From Vibrio sp. NTOU-M3 (GTDB taxonomy: Bacteria; Pseudomonadota; Gammaproteobacteria; Enterobacterales; Vibrionaceae): a stretch of 64,000 nt of DNA. Location of the stretch: positions 310,001 through 374,000 of the forward strand of contig NZ_CP162100.1 of assembly GCF_040869035.1 (NCBI RefSeq), read 5' to 3'. The notes beneath the pieces are model-generated. The model was not told the DNA's origin, did not search any database, and saw only the letters and a list, made by a program, of their open reading frames with translations. Made by a program: the position numbers and the translations under genes. This document shows positions 41,461 through 51,317 of this stretch, piece by piece; the stretch's first letter is position 1; every line of letters starts with the position of its first letter.

Positions 41461-43223
41461 TACTCTTTTGTCGTGCTTTGCTGAGCTGCACTGATTGTTG
41501 GTGGGATATATTGCACCTCAGTAAAGTCGAGGTTGGGGAATAAAAATTGCGCTTCACTGCGGATTTGTTCTGCTCGCCCATCTTGCCCTAAACCTTGATA
41601 GGCCAAGATCAAGTTATTGTAAAATGCAGGTCTTGGTTTGCTTTTTATGATATTCAGTGACCAGTCAATATAGGGCTGAATCAGTTCCGCATCTTGTTTG
41701 AATAAACCGATATTAAGATAAGTACTGTAGATATCCCAATCGTAGCGATCTTTCCAGACGACTGGGTTGGTTACTTGCTCCAAAATCTCAGGATTGGATG
41801 GATTTGAGGTTTCGTATTTGGTGAGCACGTAATTGGTATGGAGTGCGCTGAGCATATACACGCTAGTCAATATCGGCAGAACTAAGCTTGTGACTCTGAG
41901 TAAGGTTTTACTGACGATACTAAACGAAATTTCTCGTTGGCTCGATACGCGTTGATCTACCCAATAAAGCAAAATAATAAAGACGAGCCAATGCACTGCG
42001 GAGTGATAAAACGGGTATTCAAGTTGGGAATGCAGCACGATGGGAACAAACAAGGCAAACATTGCCAAGCGTGTTCCTTTTTTAGCTTGGTAGAGGCGCG
42101 CGAGTACAAGGCCTGCGGCGAGAAGGATGCCCAATACAGGGAGTAGTCCCCCTTCAACTGCCCAGTAAAGAAGTTCATTATGGGGGTGATCCATCGAGGG
42201 GAGCCCGGCTTTGTAATCAGGATTGAGTTGGTGTTGTCTAGCGGTATATAAAATGTACTCAGACTCAAACTTTCCGTAACCATAGCCAGTAAAAGGCTTT
42301 TCGACCACCATATCTAGCGTTTGAGGAAAGGTGTAGCTTCTCGGGCTTTCCATATGCACTTTGTCTGCCGCGATACCGTCACTTGAACTCATTACGATGG
42401 TTAACCCTACAATGATGCCACTCACTGAAAAGCCGAGCCAACCCCAGAAACGTTTTCGATTGGCAAAACGGTATAGGTAAGGCAATAACATGACGACAGA
42501 AAGGACAGAGGCCAACCAGCCAGTACGAGAACCAAGAATGATCAATAGCGGTAGTGTCAGAAGTGGCAGTAGATAAAGCAGGGCTACATCACTAATTTTC
42601 CGATGATATTTCACTGGCTGACGAGCAAGCAGATAGCCAGAAATTGCAAGACCAGTAGCAAGAAAACTGGCCATCACATTGGGTTGCTGGAAAATACCAT
42701 AAGGGCGGTTGGCTAGAGTGTCATAACCAAACAGGTTACCGGGCTTAAGCATAGTGTATTGAAACCAACCAAATAAGGCTTCAATGACTACCCCAATGAC
42801 GATAAACCAAAGTAGTCGCTGTTTTTGTTTGTTACTGAAGCGAAATTGTTGCAATACAATAAAGAACAGTAACCCCGCCCATAACCCAGTGAGTTTACCA
42901 ACTGAATGGGATAGGCTGGAATCAGGGTAGATCACCGGTAAGGTGAGCATGATGGCACTGATAAACAGGCCTATGGTCAGTTTGTTATAGCGAAGAGCTT
43001 GTTCGGTGCCCAGTTGATATAACCCAAGGGCTAAAGCGAAACTAAAGGCTAACCATGTGGTTGGATTGAATGATAAGGCGAGTCCAGAGCCTCCTGGATT
43101 TGGCATAAAAAAGTGCATGGCAATCACAAACAACACTGCAAGCGAAACCAGAAAAGGTTTGTTCAGTGGAAGTTTGGTCGCTTGAGGTTCAAGCTGAGTG
43201 CCAGAAAGGTGTACCGTCGCCAT
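41460..43223 (-). CDS. pglL: O-oligosaccharyltransferase PglL / O-antigen ligase family
   Basis: 587 residues, about 12 membrane spans in the first 440 residues, then a soluble tail. The conserved periplasmic loop MDHPHNELLYWAVEGG carries the WaaL/PglL His residues. The C-terminal tail resembles the Wzy_C_2 domain. In V. cholerae the gene at this place (next to uvrA) encodes the protein O-oligosaccharyltransferase PglL (recalled). I start it at the ATG at 43223: the earlier ATG at 43265 lies inside the uvrA terminator. Confidence 0.83.
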   Translation of the reverse strand: MATVHLSGTQLEPQATKLPLNKPFLVSLAVLFVIAMHFFMPNPGGSGLALSFNPTTWLAFSFALALGLYQLGTEQALRYNKLTIGLFISAIMLTLPVIYPDSSLSHSVGKLTGLWAGLLFFIVLQQFRFSNKQKQRLLWFIVIGVVIEALFGWFQYTMLKPGNLFGYDTLANRPYGIFQQPNVMASFLATGLAISGYLLARQPVKYHRKISDVALLYLLPLLTLPLLIILGSRTGWLASVLSVVMLLPYLYRFANRKRFWGWLGFSVSGIIVGLTIVMSSSDGIAADKVHMESPRSYTFPQTLDMVVEKPFTGYGYGKFESEYILYTARQHQLNPDYKAGLPSMDHPHNELLYWAVEGGLLPVLGILLAAGLVLARLYQAKKGTRLAMFALFVPIVLHSQLEYPFYHSAVHWLVFIILLYWVDQRVSSQREISFSIVSKTLLRVTSLVLPILTSVYMLSALHTNYVLTKYETSNPSNPEILEQVTNPVVWKDRYDWDIYSTYLNIGLFKQDAELIQPYIDWSLNIIKSKPRPAFYNNLILAYQGLGQDGRAEQIRSEAQFLFPNLDFTEVQYIPPTISAAQQSTTKE

Positions 43224-43249
43224 TGTATTTGTTGCCTCAACATAAAAAG

Positions 43250-43278
43250 AAACCAGCGATGACATGTCGCTGGTTTTA
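43250..43278 (-). terminator. Terminator after uvrA
   Basis: AAACCAGCGA and TCGCTGGTTT around a 7-base loop, between the uvrA stop at 43297 and the pglL start at 43223. Confidence 0.8.
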
Positions 43279-43296
43279 CGACTTTACTACTTTTTA

Positions 43297-46119
43297 TTAG
43301 TCTAACATAGGCTTAAGGAATCGTGCTGTGTGCGAACCTTCGACCAATGACACATCTTCCGGTGTGCCTTGTGCAATGATTTCACCGCCGCCTTGTCCTC
43401 CTTCCGGACCTAAGTCGATGATCCAGTCGGCTGTCTTGATCACATCGAGGTTGTGTTCAATGACGACGACGGTATTGCCATGATCACGTAGGCGATGCAG
43501 TACTGTAAGTAACTGTTGGATATCGTGGAAGTGCAACCCTGTCGTCGGCTCATCTAAGATGTATAAAGTTTTACCTGTATCGCGTTTAGAAAGTTCACGA
43601 GCCAGTTTTACCCGTTGGGCCTCACCACCTGATAGTGTTGTTGCCGCCTGACCGAGTCGGATATAGGACAAGCCTACATCCATTAATGTTTGCAGTTTAC
43701 GCGCAATAACGGGGACTGGATCGAAGTATTCACGTGCGTCTTCCACTGTCATTTCCAAGACTTCATCAATGGTCTTGCCTTTGTAGCGTACTTCTAGTGT
43801 TTCTCGGTTATAGCGTTTGCCTTTACACACATCACAAGGGACATACACGTCAGGGAGAAAGTGCATTTCTACTTTGATCACGCCATCACCTTGGCAGGCT
43901 TCACAGCGTCCGCCTCGAACGTTAAAGCTGAAACGTCCCGGTTTATAGCCGCGAGAACGAGATTCTTGAGTGCCGGCGAATAGCTCACGGATTGGGGTAA
44001 AGATGCCCGTATAGGTGGCTGGGTTTGAACGCGGAGTTCGCCCTATTGGACTTTGGTCGATATCAATGACTTTATCAAAATGCTCTAGCCCTTGGATCTT
44101 TTTGTATGGTGCAGGTGTCGCGGTTGTGGCGCCATTGAGCTGAGTGTGCGCAATCTTAAAGAATGTATCGTTAATCAAAGTCGATTTGCCTGAGCCAGAA
44201 ACGCCAGTAATACAGCTAAATAGCCCGACAGGGATGGTTAGGTTAACATCTTTTAAGTTGTTACCAGTCGCGCCAGAGAGTTTCACCACTTTCTTTTTGT
44301 TTATTGGCGTGCGCTGTTTGGGGATTTCAATGGCTTTTTTTCCGCTGAGGTATTGGCCTGTCAGAGATGCAGGATTAGCGATGATCTCTTCCATTGTACC
44401 TTCCGCCACCACTGAGCCACCATGCACACCGGCGCCAGGACCGATATCGATGACATGATCCGCCATGCGAATGGCGTCTTCATCATGTTCAACCACTAAA
44501 ACGGTATTTCCCAGATCGCGAAGATGGGTCAGAGTTTGTAGTAAGCGTTCGTTGTCTCGTTGATGTAGGCCGATTGAAGGCTCATCTAACACGTACATGA
44601 CGCCCACTAATCCGGCGCCAATTTGACTTGCCAGACGAATACGTTGTGCTTCTCCGCCAGATAATGTTTCCGCACTACGGGAAAGGTTTAGATAGTTTAG
44701 TCCCACATTAACAAGGAATTGCAGCCTGTCATTGATCTCTTTCATGACCTTTTCTGCAATTTGAGCACGTTGCCCTTCGAGTGTTAGTGACTGGAAGAAA
44801 GAAAGTGCATCGGCAATGCTGAGTTCGGTAATTTCAGGCAATGTGGTGTCATCAATAAACACATTTCTTGCTTCTAAACGCAGGCGGCTGCCATTACAGC
44901 TAGTGCATGACTTGGTCGAAATGTATTTGGCCAAATCTTCACGCACCGCGTTTGATTCTGTATCGCGATAGCGACGTTCAAGGGTATTGAGGATCCCTTC
45001 AAATGGGTGGCGTTTCACACGAATATCACCACGGTCATTGATGTATTTAAATTCAACTTCTGTGCGACCTGAGCCTTTTAAGATGATGTCACGTGTTTTA
45101 CTTGGCAATGACTTAAAGGGCTTATGTAGATCAAACCCATAATGTTCCGCTAAAGAGGTCAGCATCTGAAAGTAATAGTAGTTTTTCTGATCCCAGCCAC
45201 GAATGGCGCCTTGCGCCAAGCTAAGAGTTTCATCTTGAATCACTCGCGCGGGGTCAAAATACTGCTGCACACCTAATCCATCACAGGTACCACAAGCGCC
45301 TGCTGGGTTGTTGAATGAGAACAGACGAGGTTCAAGCTCTTGCATGCTGTAACCACAATGTGGACAGGCAAAATTAGCAGAAAACACAGTTTCTTCACCG
45401 TCGCCATCCATCGGTGCGACAACGGCTATGCCACCAGATAACTCTAGTGTTGTTTCAAATGATTCAGCAAGGCGTTGCTGGAGATCGTCACGTACTTTAA
45501 AGCGGTCAACTACCACTTCAATCGTATGTTTTTTATGCAGCTCAAGTGTCGGAGGATCAGATAAATCGCAAGTCTCACCATCGATGCGTGCACGAATAAA
45601 CCCTTGTGCCGCTAAATTTTCAAGCGTCTTGACATGCTCACCCTTTCGCTCCTTTACGATCGGAGCAAGTAACATCATTTTTGAACCTTCTGGCAGTTCA
45701 AGAACTTTATCCACCATTTGGCTGATCGTTTGGGCGGCAAGTGGTGCGTGATGTTCTGGGCAGCGAGGTTCACCAACGCGAGCGTATAATAAACGCAGAT
45801 AGTCGTAGACTTCGGTGATGGTACCTACGGTAGAACGAGGGTTATGAGAGGTAGACTTTTGTTCAATAGAAATCGCAGGTGATAAACCTTCAATATGATC
45901 AACATCAGGCTTTTCCATCAGTGATAAAAACTGACGAGCATAGGCTGACAATGACTCAACATAGCGACGTTGACCTTCAGCATAAAGGGTGTCAAAGGCG
46001 AGTGATGATTTGCCTGAGCCGGACAGGCCTGTGACCACAATCAATTTATCCCTAGGGATGGTTAGATTCACATTTTTCAGGTTGTGGGTTCGGGCACCAC
46101 GAACTTCTATTTTGTCCAT
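43297..46119 (-). CDS. uvrA: Excinuclease ABC subunit A
   Basis: 940 residues, same length as E. coli. DNA-damage recognition ATPase of nucleotide excision repair. Two ABC modules: Walker [13 protein letters not shown] and [12 protein letters not shown], signatures [12 protein letters not shown] and [12 protein letters not shown], and zinc-finger CxxC pairs (CPHCGYSM and [16 protein letters not shown]). I start it at [14 protein letters not shown] at 46119; the frame open to 46218 is not coding. A LexA box is upstream. Confidence 0.97.
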   Translation of the reverse strand: MDKIEVRGARTHNLKNVNLTIPRDKLIVVTGLSGSGKSSLAFDTLYAEGQRRYVESLSAYARQFLSLMEKPDVDHIEGLSPAISIEQKSTSHNPRSTVGTITEVYDYLRLLYARVGEPRCPEHHAPLAAQTISQMVDKVLELPEGSKMMLLAPIVKERKGEHVKTLENLAAQGFIRARIDGETCDLSDPPTLELHKKHTIEVVVDRFKVRDDLQQRLAESFETTLELSGGIAVVAPMDGDGEETVFSANFACPHCGYSMQELEPRLFSFNNPAGACGTCDGLGVQQYFDPARVIQDETLSLAQGAIRGWDQKNYYYFQMLTSLAEHYGFDLHKPFKSLPSKTRDIILKGSGRTEVEFKYINDRGDIRVKRHPFEGILNTLERRYRDTESNAVREDLAKYISTKSCTSCNGSRLRLEARNVFIDDTTLPEITELSIADALSFFQSLTLEGQRAQIAEKVMKEINDRLQFLVNVGLNYLNLSRSAETLSGGEAQRIRLASQIGAGLVGVMYVLDEPSIGLHQRDNERLLQTLTHLRDLGNTVLVVEHDEDAIRMADHVIDIGPGAGVHGGSVVAEGTMEEIIANPASLTGQYLSGKKAIEIPKQRTPINKKKVVKLSGATGNNLKDVNLTIPVGLFSCITGVSGSGKSTLINDTFFKIAHTQLNGATTATPAPYKKIQGLEHFDKVIDIDQSPIGRTPRSNPATYTGIFTPIRELFAGTQESRSRGYKPGRFSFNVRGGRCEACQGDGVIKVEMHFLPDVYVPCDVCKGKRYNRETLEVRYKGKTIDEVLEMTVEDAREYFDPVPVIARKLQTLMDVGLSYIRLGQAATTLSGGEAQRVKLARELSKRDTGKTLYILDEPTTGLHFHDIQQLLTVLHRLRDHGNTVVVIEHNLDVIKTADWIIDLGPEGGQGGGEIIAQGTPEDVSLVEGSHTARFLKPMLD

Positions 46120-46184
46120 TCTCTTGCTCTGTGTAATACCAAGTCGCCCAAGTATTACATAGTGCGATAAATGTGCAAAGATGT

Positions 46185-46204
46185 TACTGGATAAAAAAAC
46201 AGTA
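46185..46204 (-). promoter_or_regulatory. LexA (SOS) box of uvrA
   Basis: TACTGGATAAAAAAACAGTA: 16 of 20 match to TACTGTATATATATACAGTA, with both CTG and CAG arms intact and 16-base CTG-to-CAG spacing. It ends 66 bases upstream of the uvrA start. Confidence 0.85.
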
Positions 46205-46237
46205 AAAAGGCGATTCATTTCTGAATCGCCTTTTAAG
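46205..46237 (-). terminator. Terminator after galU
   Basis: AAAAGGCGATTCA (46205-46217), TTTC loop, TGAATCGCCTTTT (46222-46234): a 13-pair stem. It sits immediately next to the LexA box. Confidence 0.9.
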
Positions 46238-46256
46238 TCATATAGATAGAAAAATA

Positions 46257-47129
46257 TTATTTTTCTTTCGTTGTGACCTGTTTGCCAAGCTCATTTTTCT
46301 TGCTGTCTTTTAGGTACAGGTTTTCGAAGCAGTAATTTGTTGCTTCGATGTAACCCTCTACGCTACCACAGTCAAAACGCTTGCCTTTGAATTTGTACGC
46401 AAGAACACAACCTGCTTTTGCTTGCTTCAATAGCGCATCAGTGATTTGAATCTCGCCGCCTTTACCAGGTTCAGTATTTTCGATTAGCTCGAAGATATCT
46501 GGAGTTAGGATGTAACGACCAATGATTGCAAGGTTGCTTGGTGCCGTTCCTTGCTCTGGTTTCTCAACCATATCATCTACACGGTAAATGTCGTCTTTGA
46601 TCATTTCGCCAGAAATAACACCGTATTTGTGAGTTTCGTCTTCAGGAACTTCTTGAACAGCAACGATTGAGCAGCGGAATTGTTTAAATAACGCAACCAT
46701 CTGTGCCAATACGCCTTCTTCTTCGTTGACACAAAGGTCATCCGCTAGCACAACAGCAAATGGTTCGTCACCAACCAGTTCACGACCAGTTAGGATTGCG
46801 TGGCCTAAGCCTTTCATTTCTTGTTGACGAATGAAAGTGAAGTTCGCACTGTCGATGATGTTACGAATATCAACCAGCAGCTCTTCTTTGTTTGTGCCGC
46901 TAATTTGGTGCTCTAGTTCGTAGTTTTTGTCAAAGTGATCCATGATGGAGTGTTTGCCACGACCAGTAACAATACACATGCCGTCCATACCTGCCTGGAT
47001 TGCCTCTTCAACACCGTATTCAATAAGAGGTTTATTTACAACAGGCATCATCTCTTTTGGCATTGATTTAGTTGCCGGTAGAAAACGAGTACCGTAGCCA
47101 GCTGCCGGAAACAGGCACTTTTTAATCAT
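46257..47129 (-). CDS. galU: UTP-glucose-1-phosphate uridylyltransferase
   Basis: 290 residues. It makes UDP-glucose for LPS, capsule and trehalose. [30 protein letters not shown] is the nucleotide-binding start; VVLADDLC and [19 protein letters not shown] follow. The ATG at 47129 with AAGGG upstream is the family start; the frame open to 47174 is not supported. Confidence 0.96.
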   Translation of the reverse strand: MIKKCLFPAAGYGTRFLPATKSMPKEMMPVVNKPLIEYGVEEAIQAGMDGMCIVTGRGKHSIMDHFDKNYELEHQISGTNKEELLVDIRNIIDSANFTFIRQQEMKGLGHAILTGRELVGDEPFAVVLADDLCVNEEEGVLAQMVALFKQFRCSIVAVQEVPEDETHKYGVISGEMIKDDIYRVDDMVEKPEQGTAPSNLAIIGRYILTPDIFELIENTEPGKGGEIQITDALLKQAKAGCVLAYKFKGKRFDCGSVEGYIEATNYCFENLYLKDSKKNELGKQVTTKEK

Positions 47130-47247
47130 GATAGAACCCTTTCTTTGTCTATACTTCATTTCAGTTGGCGCCACCTTAACACGGTTTATATAAGTAAATA
47201 ATGAATGAAACGGCTCAAATATAACATTTTCGTACAGTGAATTAAAT

Positions 47248-47892
47248 TTAAGACAATATGTGTTGTCTTGCCCATGCCGCTGCTTGCAATCGGTTTTTCA
47301 CGGAGAGTTTTTTATAGATCTGATAGAGGTGAGATTTGACGGTAAACTCGCTAATAAACATCTCTTCCGCGATCTGAATATTCGAAGCGCCAGTTTTGAG
47401 ATAACCAAGCAGTTGTATTTCTCTATTGGTCAAGTCAACTGTCGCTGGGGCAGTTTGACAGTCGACGGCTTGACGATAGTAGTGCAACAATTGAGAAGCC
47501 ACTTTTCTAGGCAACCAGTTTTGGCCGTTAATGATTTCGGCGCACCCATGTGCGATGGCTTCCATGCTATCGGTGTTATAAAACAAACCCTTCAGATTTC
47601 CCATCGCTAGGAGTTCATCCGTTGTCAGTCGTTTATTAACATTAAACACAATGACCTCAAACAGTTTGTTGACTAACGGAAGAGCGCTTAATTGAGAGTT
47701 AATTGCATGATGGTCAGAATAATTGATTAATAAAATTTTATGCCGATGTTGTCGATCGGCCAACATCAGCTCTTCAGGTTTTATCATAGGGATAGTTAAG
47801 CCGAGTTTGTCTTCAATATCGGTGACAAATGGTTCTTGTTCTTTTTGCAAGCATAAGTGGTGTATGGTTCGGGTATAGCTGCTTCTATTCAC
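47248..47892 (-). CDS. qstR: LuxR/CsgD-family regulator QstR
   Basis: 214 residues. An N-terminal pseudo-receiver (KILLINYSD, FEVIVFNVNKRLT) and a C-terminal LuxR HTH (about 150-212: LTNREIQLLGYLKTGASNIQIAEEMFISEFTVKSHLYQIYKKL). In V. cholerae the gene between galU and ssb is QstR, which links TfoX and quorum sensing (HapR) to competence and type VI secretion (recalled). The tetrapeptide WLPR at 126-129 occupies the place of the c-di-GMP motif of VpsT. Confidence 0.82.
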   Translation of the reverse strand: MNRSSYTRTIHHLCLQKEQEPFVTDIEDKLGLTIPMIKPEELMLADRQHRHKILLINYSDHHAINSQLSALPLVNKLFEVIVFNVNKRLTTDELLAMGNLKGLFYNTDSMEAIAHGCAEIINGQNWLPRKVASQLLHYYRQAVDCQTAPATVDLTNREIQLLGYLKTGASNIQIAEEMFISEFTVKSHLYQIYKKLSVKNRLQAAAWARQHILS

Positions 47893-48134
47893 TCGAGACT
47901 CTCCTAATAATTATGAGTTTCTCAGAGTGAAATAACTTTGGTTAAAGTGCTAACGAATGACTTACTTTTGCGTTTTGTTTCATGTTGGTCGGTAATTAAG
48001 CAATTGCTCACTATTTTTAGCTTTGATTTGTGTCGAAGAATCTACTCCATCGAAAGTTAGTGTTATTCAGTTCTGGTTGAATCGCCTTTTTCTCCCAGTA
48101 TCATGTAGAACTTTTATTTATCCGTATCTTCCCG

Positions 48135-48506
48135 ATGAAAAAAATACATGATTTACTTTGCCAATACTGGGTGGCACTGTCAGTGCTGATATTATTACTT
48201 ATCACGGTACTTTCTCTAACACCGCTTCCTGAGCTTCCTGCTGTTCCCGGCTCCGACAAATTGCATCACTTTATTGCTTACGGAGCATTAATGTTTTCTG
48301 TTGGTCTGCGTAAACCCAAATACTGGTTATTTGTTGGTGCCTTTTTTGTCGCTTGGAGTGGGGCGATCGAGTTGATCCAGCCATACGTAAATCGCTATGG
48401 GGAGTGGTTAGATCTTGCTGCTAACGTTGGTGGTCTAACGACCGGTTTTCTCACTGGTCGTTTATTTAGTTATCTCATCGCTAGAATGTATAACTCAGCT
48501 CATTGA
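48135..48506 (+). CDS. VanZ-family membrane protein
   Basis: 123 residues, four hydrophobic segments. The VanZ-like signature PAVPGSDKLHHFIAYGALMFSVGL and the second half EWLDLAANVGGLTTGFL are visible. Family members are not functionally defined apart from teicoplanin resistance in enterococci, which is not implied here. It is divergent from qstR and precedes ssb by 134 bases. Confidence 0.8.
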   Translation: MKKIHDLLCQYWVALSVLILLLITVLSLTPLPELPAVPGSDKLHHFIAYGALMFSVGLRKPKYWLFVGAFFVAWSGAIELIQPYVNRYGEWLDLAANVGGLTTGFLTGRLFSYLIARMYNSAH

Positions 48507-48640
48507 TAGAGAACGAAATCTGTCGGTAAGTTTGACAGTCATGTCTCAAAGCGTGATTGATAGTGATTTGTGCCGCTAATAAAGCGTGCTATCCTATACT
48601 GCTATTTAACCATCCAATAAAGAAACAGACGGAGCGAAAC

Positions 48641-49168
48641 ATGGCGAGCCGTGGAGTAAACAAAGTAATTTTAGTTGGTAACTTGGGTAATGATCCTGAA
48701 GTTCGTTACATGCCAAGTGGCGGCGCTGTGGCAAACATTACTGTTGCAACCTCAGAAAGCTGGCGCGATAAGAACACAGGCGAACAGCGTGAAAAAACAG
48801 AATGGCACCGTGTTGCTCTGTTTGGCAAATTAGCTGAAGTCGCAGGTGAATACTTACGCAAAGGTTCTCAGGTATACATTGAAGGTCAACTTCAAACGCG
48901 TAAGTGGCAAGATCAAAACGGCCAAGAGCGTTACACGACAGAAGTTGTGGTACAAGGTTTCAATGGTGTAATGCAAATGCTAGGAGGCCGTGCTCAAGGG
49001 GGCGCACCTGCACAAGGAATGGGTGGCCAGCAGCAAGGCGGTTGGGGTCAACCTCAGCAGCCAGCAATGCAACATCAACCAGCTCAGCAACCACAATCGC
49101 AACCAAAACAGGCTCAGCCACAATATAATGAGCCACCGATGGATTTTGATGACGACATCCCGTTTTAA
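48641..49168 (+). CDS. ssb: Single-stranded DNA-binding protein
   Basis: 175 residues. OB-fold ([29 protein letters not shown]) to about residue 115, a Gly/Gln/Pro-rich linker, and the acidic tip MDFDDDIPF that recruits partner proteins. The ATG at 48641 with GGAG upstream is the true start. Not adjacent to uvrA as in E. coli; no LexA box is visible in front of it. Confidence 0.96.
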   Translation: MASRGVNKVILVGNLGNDPEVRYMPSGGAVANITVATSESWRDKNTGEQREKTEWHRVALFGKLAEVAGEYLRKGSQVYIEGQLQTRKWQDQNGQERYTTEVVVQGFNGVMQMLGGRAQGGAPAQGMGGQQQGGWGQPQQPAMQHQPAQQPQSQPKQAQPQYNEPPMDFDDDIPF

Positions 49169-49181
49169 GCGATTAAACAGT

Positions 49182-49212
49182 AAAAAAAGCCGCGTATTCA
49201 GCGGCTTTTTTA
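49182..49212 (+). terminator. Terminator after ssb
   Basis: A-run, GCCGC (49189-49193), GTATTCA loop, GCGGC (49201-49205), T-run. Confidence 0.85.
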
Positions 49213-49301
49213 TATATTGAACCATACAACTACCTTCTAATCGCCAGTAGCGAGTCTTCTATTTTTTCTGGCATTATCTTTTTGAAAAGGAATTCGGTCT
49301 A

Positions 49302-51311
49302 GTGAGGTATACGCCTACCTTAAAGCTGAGTACTCGATTGGTTGCATTTGTAACGATGATCGTGATCAGCGCCATGTTCATCTTGTTTCTCGGTGGGACT
49401 TTGTCTTTTAAACAGCTTGGGCAAGAATATCTCGATCACTCTTTGATCGGTATTGTCGAGGTCGTGGACAAAGAAATGGAAGATCCTGATGCGGCATATT
49501 CAATGCAGCGGTGGATGCCTAAGATGTTGCAAGCATCAAACATTGTTGAAATGGAATTGTCTTCCTCCGTTGGAGTGATCTATCGCTTCAAAGATACCTC
49601 TTCAAAATACGATCCAATGCTCCTTTATGAAGTCAGCTTTGAGTTACAAAGAAATCAAGGTTATAGCATCGCGTTTAAAGCCATCCCTCCTTACATTGGC
49701 TACGGTTATTCGATGCAAGCTCTTCTGTCGATCACGCTTTCGGTGTTACTGATCATCTTTTGCTTAATGCAAGGCGTAAAGTGGCTTAAAAAACAATTGT
49801 ATGGCTCGGAGTTACTGGAAGAGCGAGGGCGAATGATCTTAGCGGGCCGAGTGGAAGAATATGCCAAAGGAGACATCAACGAATGGCCTTATACAGCGAG
49901 TGAAGCCTTAGACCGCGTTATTGAAGAGTTGCAAGATGCTCGGCAGGAGCGCAGTCGGTTTGATACTTTTATCCGAACACAAACATTCCTTGATCAACTG
50001 ACAGGTGCCGCCAACCGAGTATTGTTTGATAGTAAGTTGGAATCAGCAGTGACGGAAAGTGGGGCAAATGGTGGCGTTCTATTGTTACGGATTGATGACT
50101 GGGATGTACTGAAAGAAGAAAGCGGCAAGCAAATTGCCAATGACTTTATCGTTGAAGTAGGTGAAGGGCTTTCGAACATTATTCAACGTTATCCTGACGT
50201 TATTCTCTCTCGATATTATGATTCTGACTTCGCCATTTTTGCGCCACACTTAAATAGCAAAGACGTGTCAAATATAGCCATTAACTGCTTAAAGCAAATC
50301 GCGAAACTTACCCCTCCAGATCCATTAGAGCCCGATAATTGGTGCCATATTGGCATTACTATGTATCGTGAAGGTGAGCGGCAAGGTCGTATCATGGATG
50401 AAGCGGAGACCGCATTAAAAAGTGCACAGCTACAACGGGTAAATACATGGAACCGTTTCAAGAAAGTGGTCGCTCAAGATGAAGAGCGAGGTAGTGTCCG
50501 TTGGAGAACACTTTTTGATCAGGTGTTGAAACCCGAAAAGTTGTTTGTTTTTGAGCAGCCTTGCTACTTACTTGATAGTCAGCAAGAACTGCAAATAGAT
50601 CATCATGAGCTATTTGTGCGGATTGATGATCCAGAAAAAGGATTGATTAAATCCTCTCATTTCAATGCGGCTATTGAATCAGTTGGTTATGAAATGACCT
50701 TAGATAAGGCAAGTTTCTCTTTGATTATCAACTTTTTGAAGTCATCCTCTACGCATTCTCTAAACTATTCTGTTAATCTTTATGTCACTCCTTTTGCTGA
50801 TCGTGAATATCGAAAATGGTTTAGGGATGAGTTACTTCAGTTACCCATTGATAAACGTGGTTTGCTAACGTTGGAATTTGCTGAAGCGAGATTGGTGAAA
50901 CACCTCGATTATATGCGACCCATTATTAAGATGGCATCAGGCTTAGGGTGCAAGATCATAGTCGGTCAGGCTGGGCGCTCAATAGTGAGTACGCATTATC
51001 TAAAAGATCTGCCAATCCATTATTTAAAACTCCACCGGAGTCTGATTAAACAAATTGATCAGAGGCATGAAAACCAACTTTTTGTGCGTAGTTTGCTTGG
51101 CGCATGTAGAGGGCTTAAAACTCAACTCATTGCTGTCGGTGTTGAAACGAAAAATGAATTCAACACGGTGATTAAGCTAGGGGTGAATGGTGTTCAAGGA
51201 CGCTTCTTTAAAAAAGAAGAACAATTGCTTCCAATTGAAAAACAGACCGCTATGAATGATTTTACGACTAAAGTAAAAGTAGGGCGGCGAAACCGGTGGC
51301 GGAAAAAATAA
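49302..51311 (+). CDS. mshH: MshH, CsrD-type degenerate GGDEF-EAL protein
   Basis: 669 residues. Two membrane segments (LVAFVTMIVISAMFILFLGG; MQALLSITLSVLLIIFCLMQ) flank a periplasmic domain. The GGDEF site reads YYDSD (about 305-309), and the EAL site reads ELFVR followed by DDPEKG (about 436-446), so neither activity is expected. E. coli CsrD is also degenerate and targets CsrB/CsrC RNAs to RNase E. The GTG start at 49302 lacks a strong ribosome site. First gene of the MSHA block. Confidence 0.88.
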   Translation: MRYTPTLKLSTRLVAFVTMIVISAMFILFLGGTLSFKQLGQEYLDHSLIGIVEVVDKEMEDPDAAYSMQRWMPKMLQASNIVEMELSSSVGVIYRFKDTSSKYDPMLLYEVSFELQRNQGYSIAFKAIPPYIGYGYSMQALLSITLSVLLIIFCLMQGVKWLKKQLYGSELLEERGRMILAGRVEEYAKGDINEWPYTASEALDRVIEELQDARQERSRFDTFIRTQTFLDQLTGAANRVLFDSKLESAVTESGANGGVLLLRIDDWDVLKEESGKQIANDFIVEVGEGLSNIIQRYPDVILSRYYDSDFAIFAPHLNSKDVSNIAINCLKQIAKLTPPDPLEPDNWCHIGITMYREGERQGRIMDEAETALKSAQLQRVNTWNRFKKVVAQDEERGSVRWRTLFDQVLKPEKLFVFEQPCYLLDSQQELQIDHHELFVRIDDPEKGLIKSSHFNAAIESVGYEMTLDKASFSLIINFLKSSSTHSLNYSVNLYVTPFADREYRKWFRDELLQLPIDKRGLLTLEFAEARLVKHLDYMRPIIKMASGLGCKIIVGQAGRSIVSTHYLKDLPIHYLKLHRSLIKQIDQRHENQLFVRSLLGACRGLKTQLIAVGVETKNEFNTVIKLGVNGVQGRFFKKEEQLLPIEKQTAMNDFTTKVKVGRRNRWRKK

Positions 51312-51317
51312 AACTGA

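Noticed and set aside
43224..43265. Upstream ATG for pglL at 43265
   Set aside because: It lies inside the hairpin that terminates uvrA, and the ATG at 43223 has a GAGG upstream and fits the family N-terminus.
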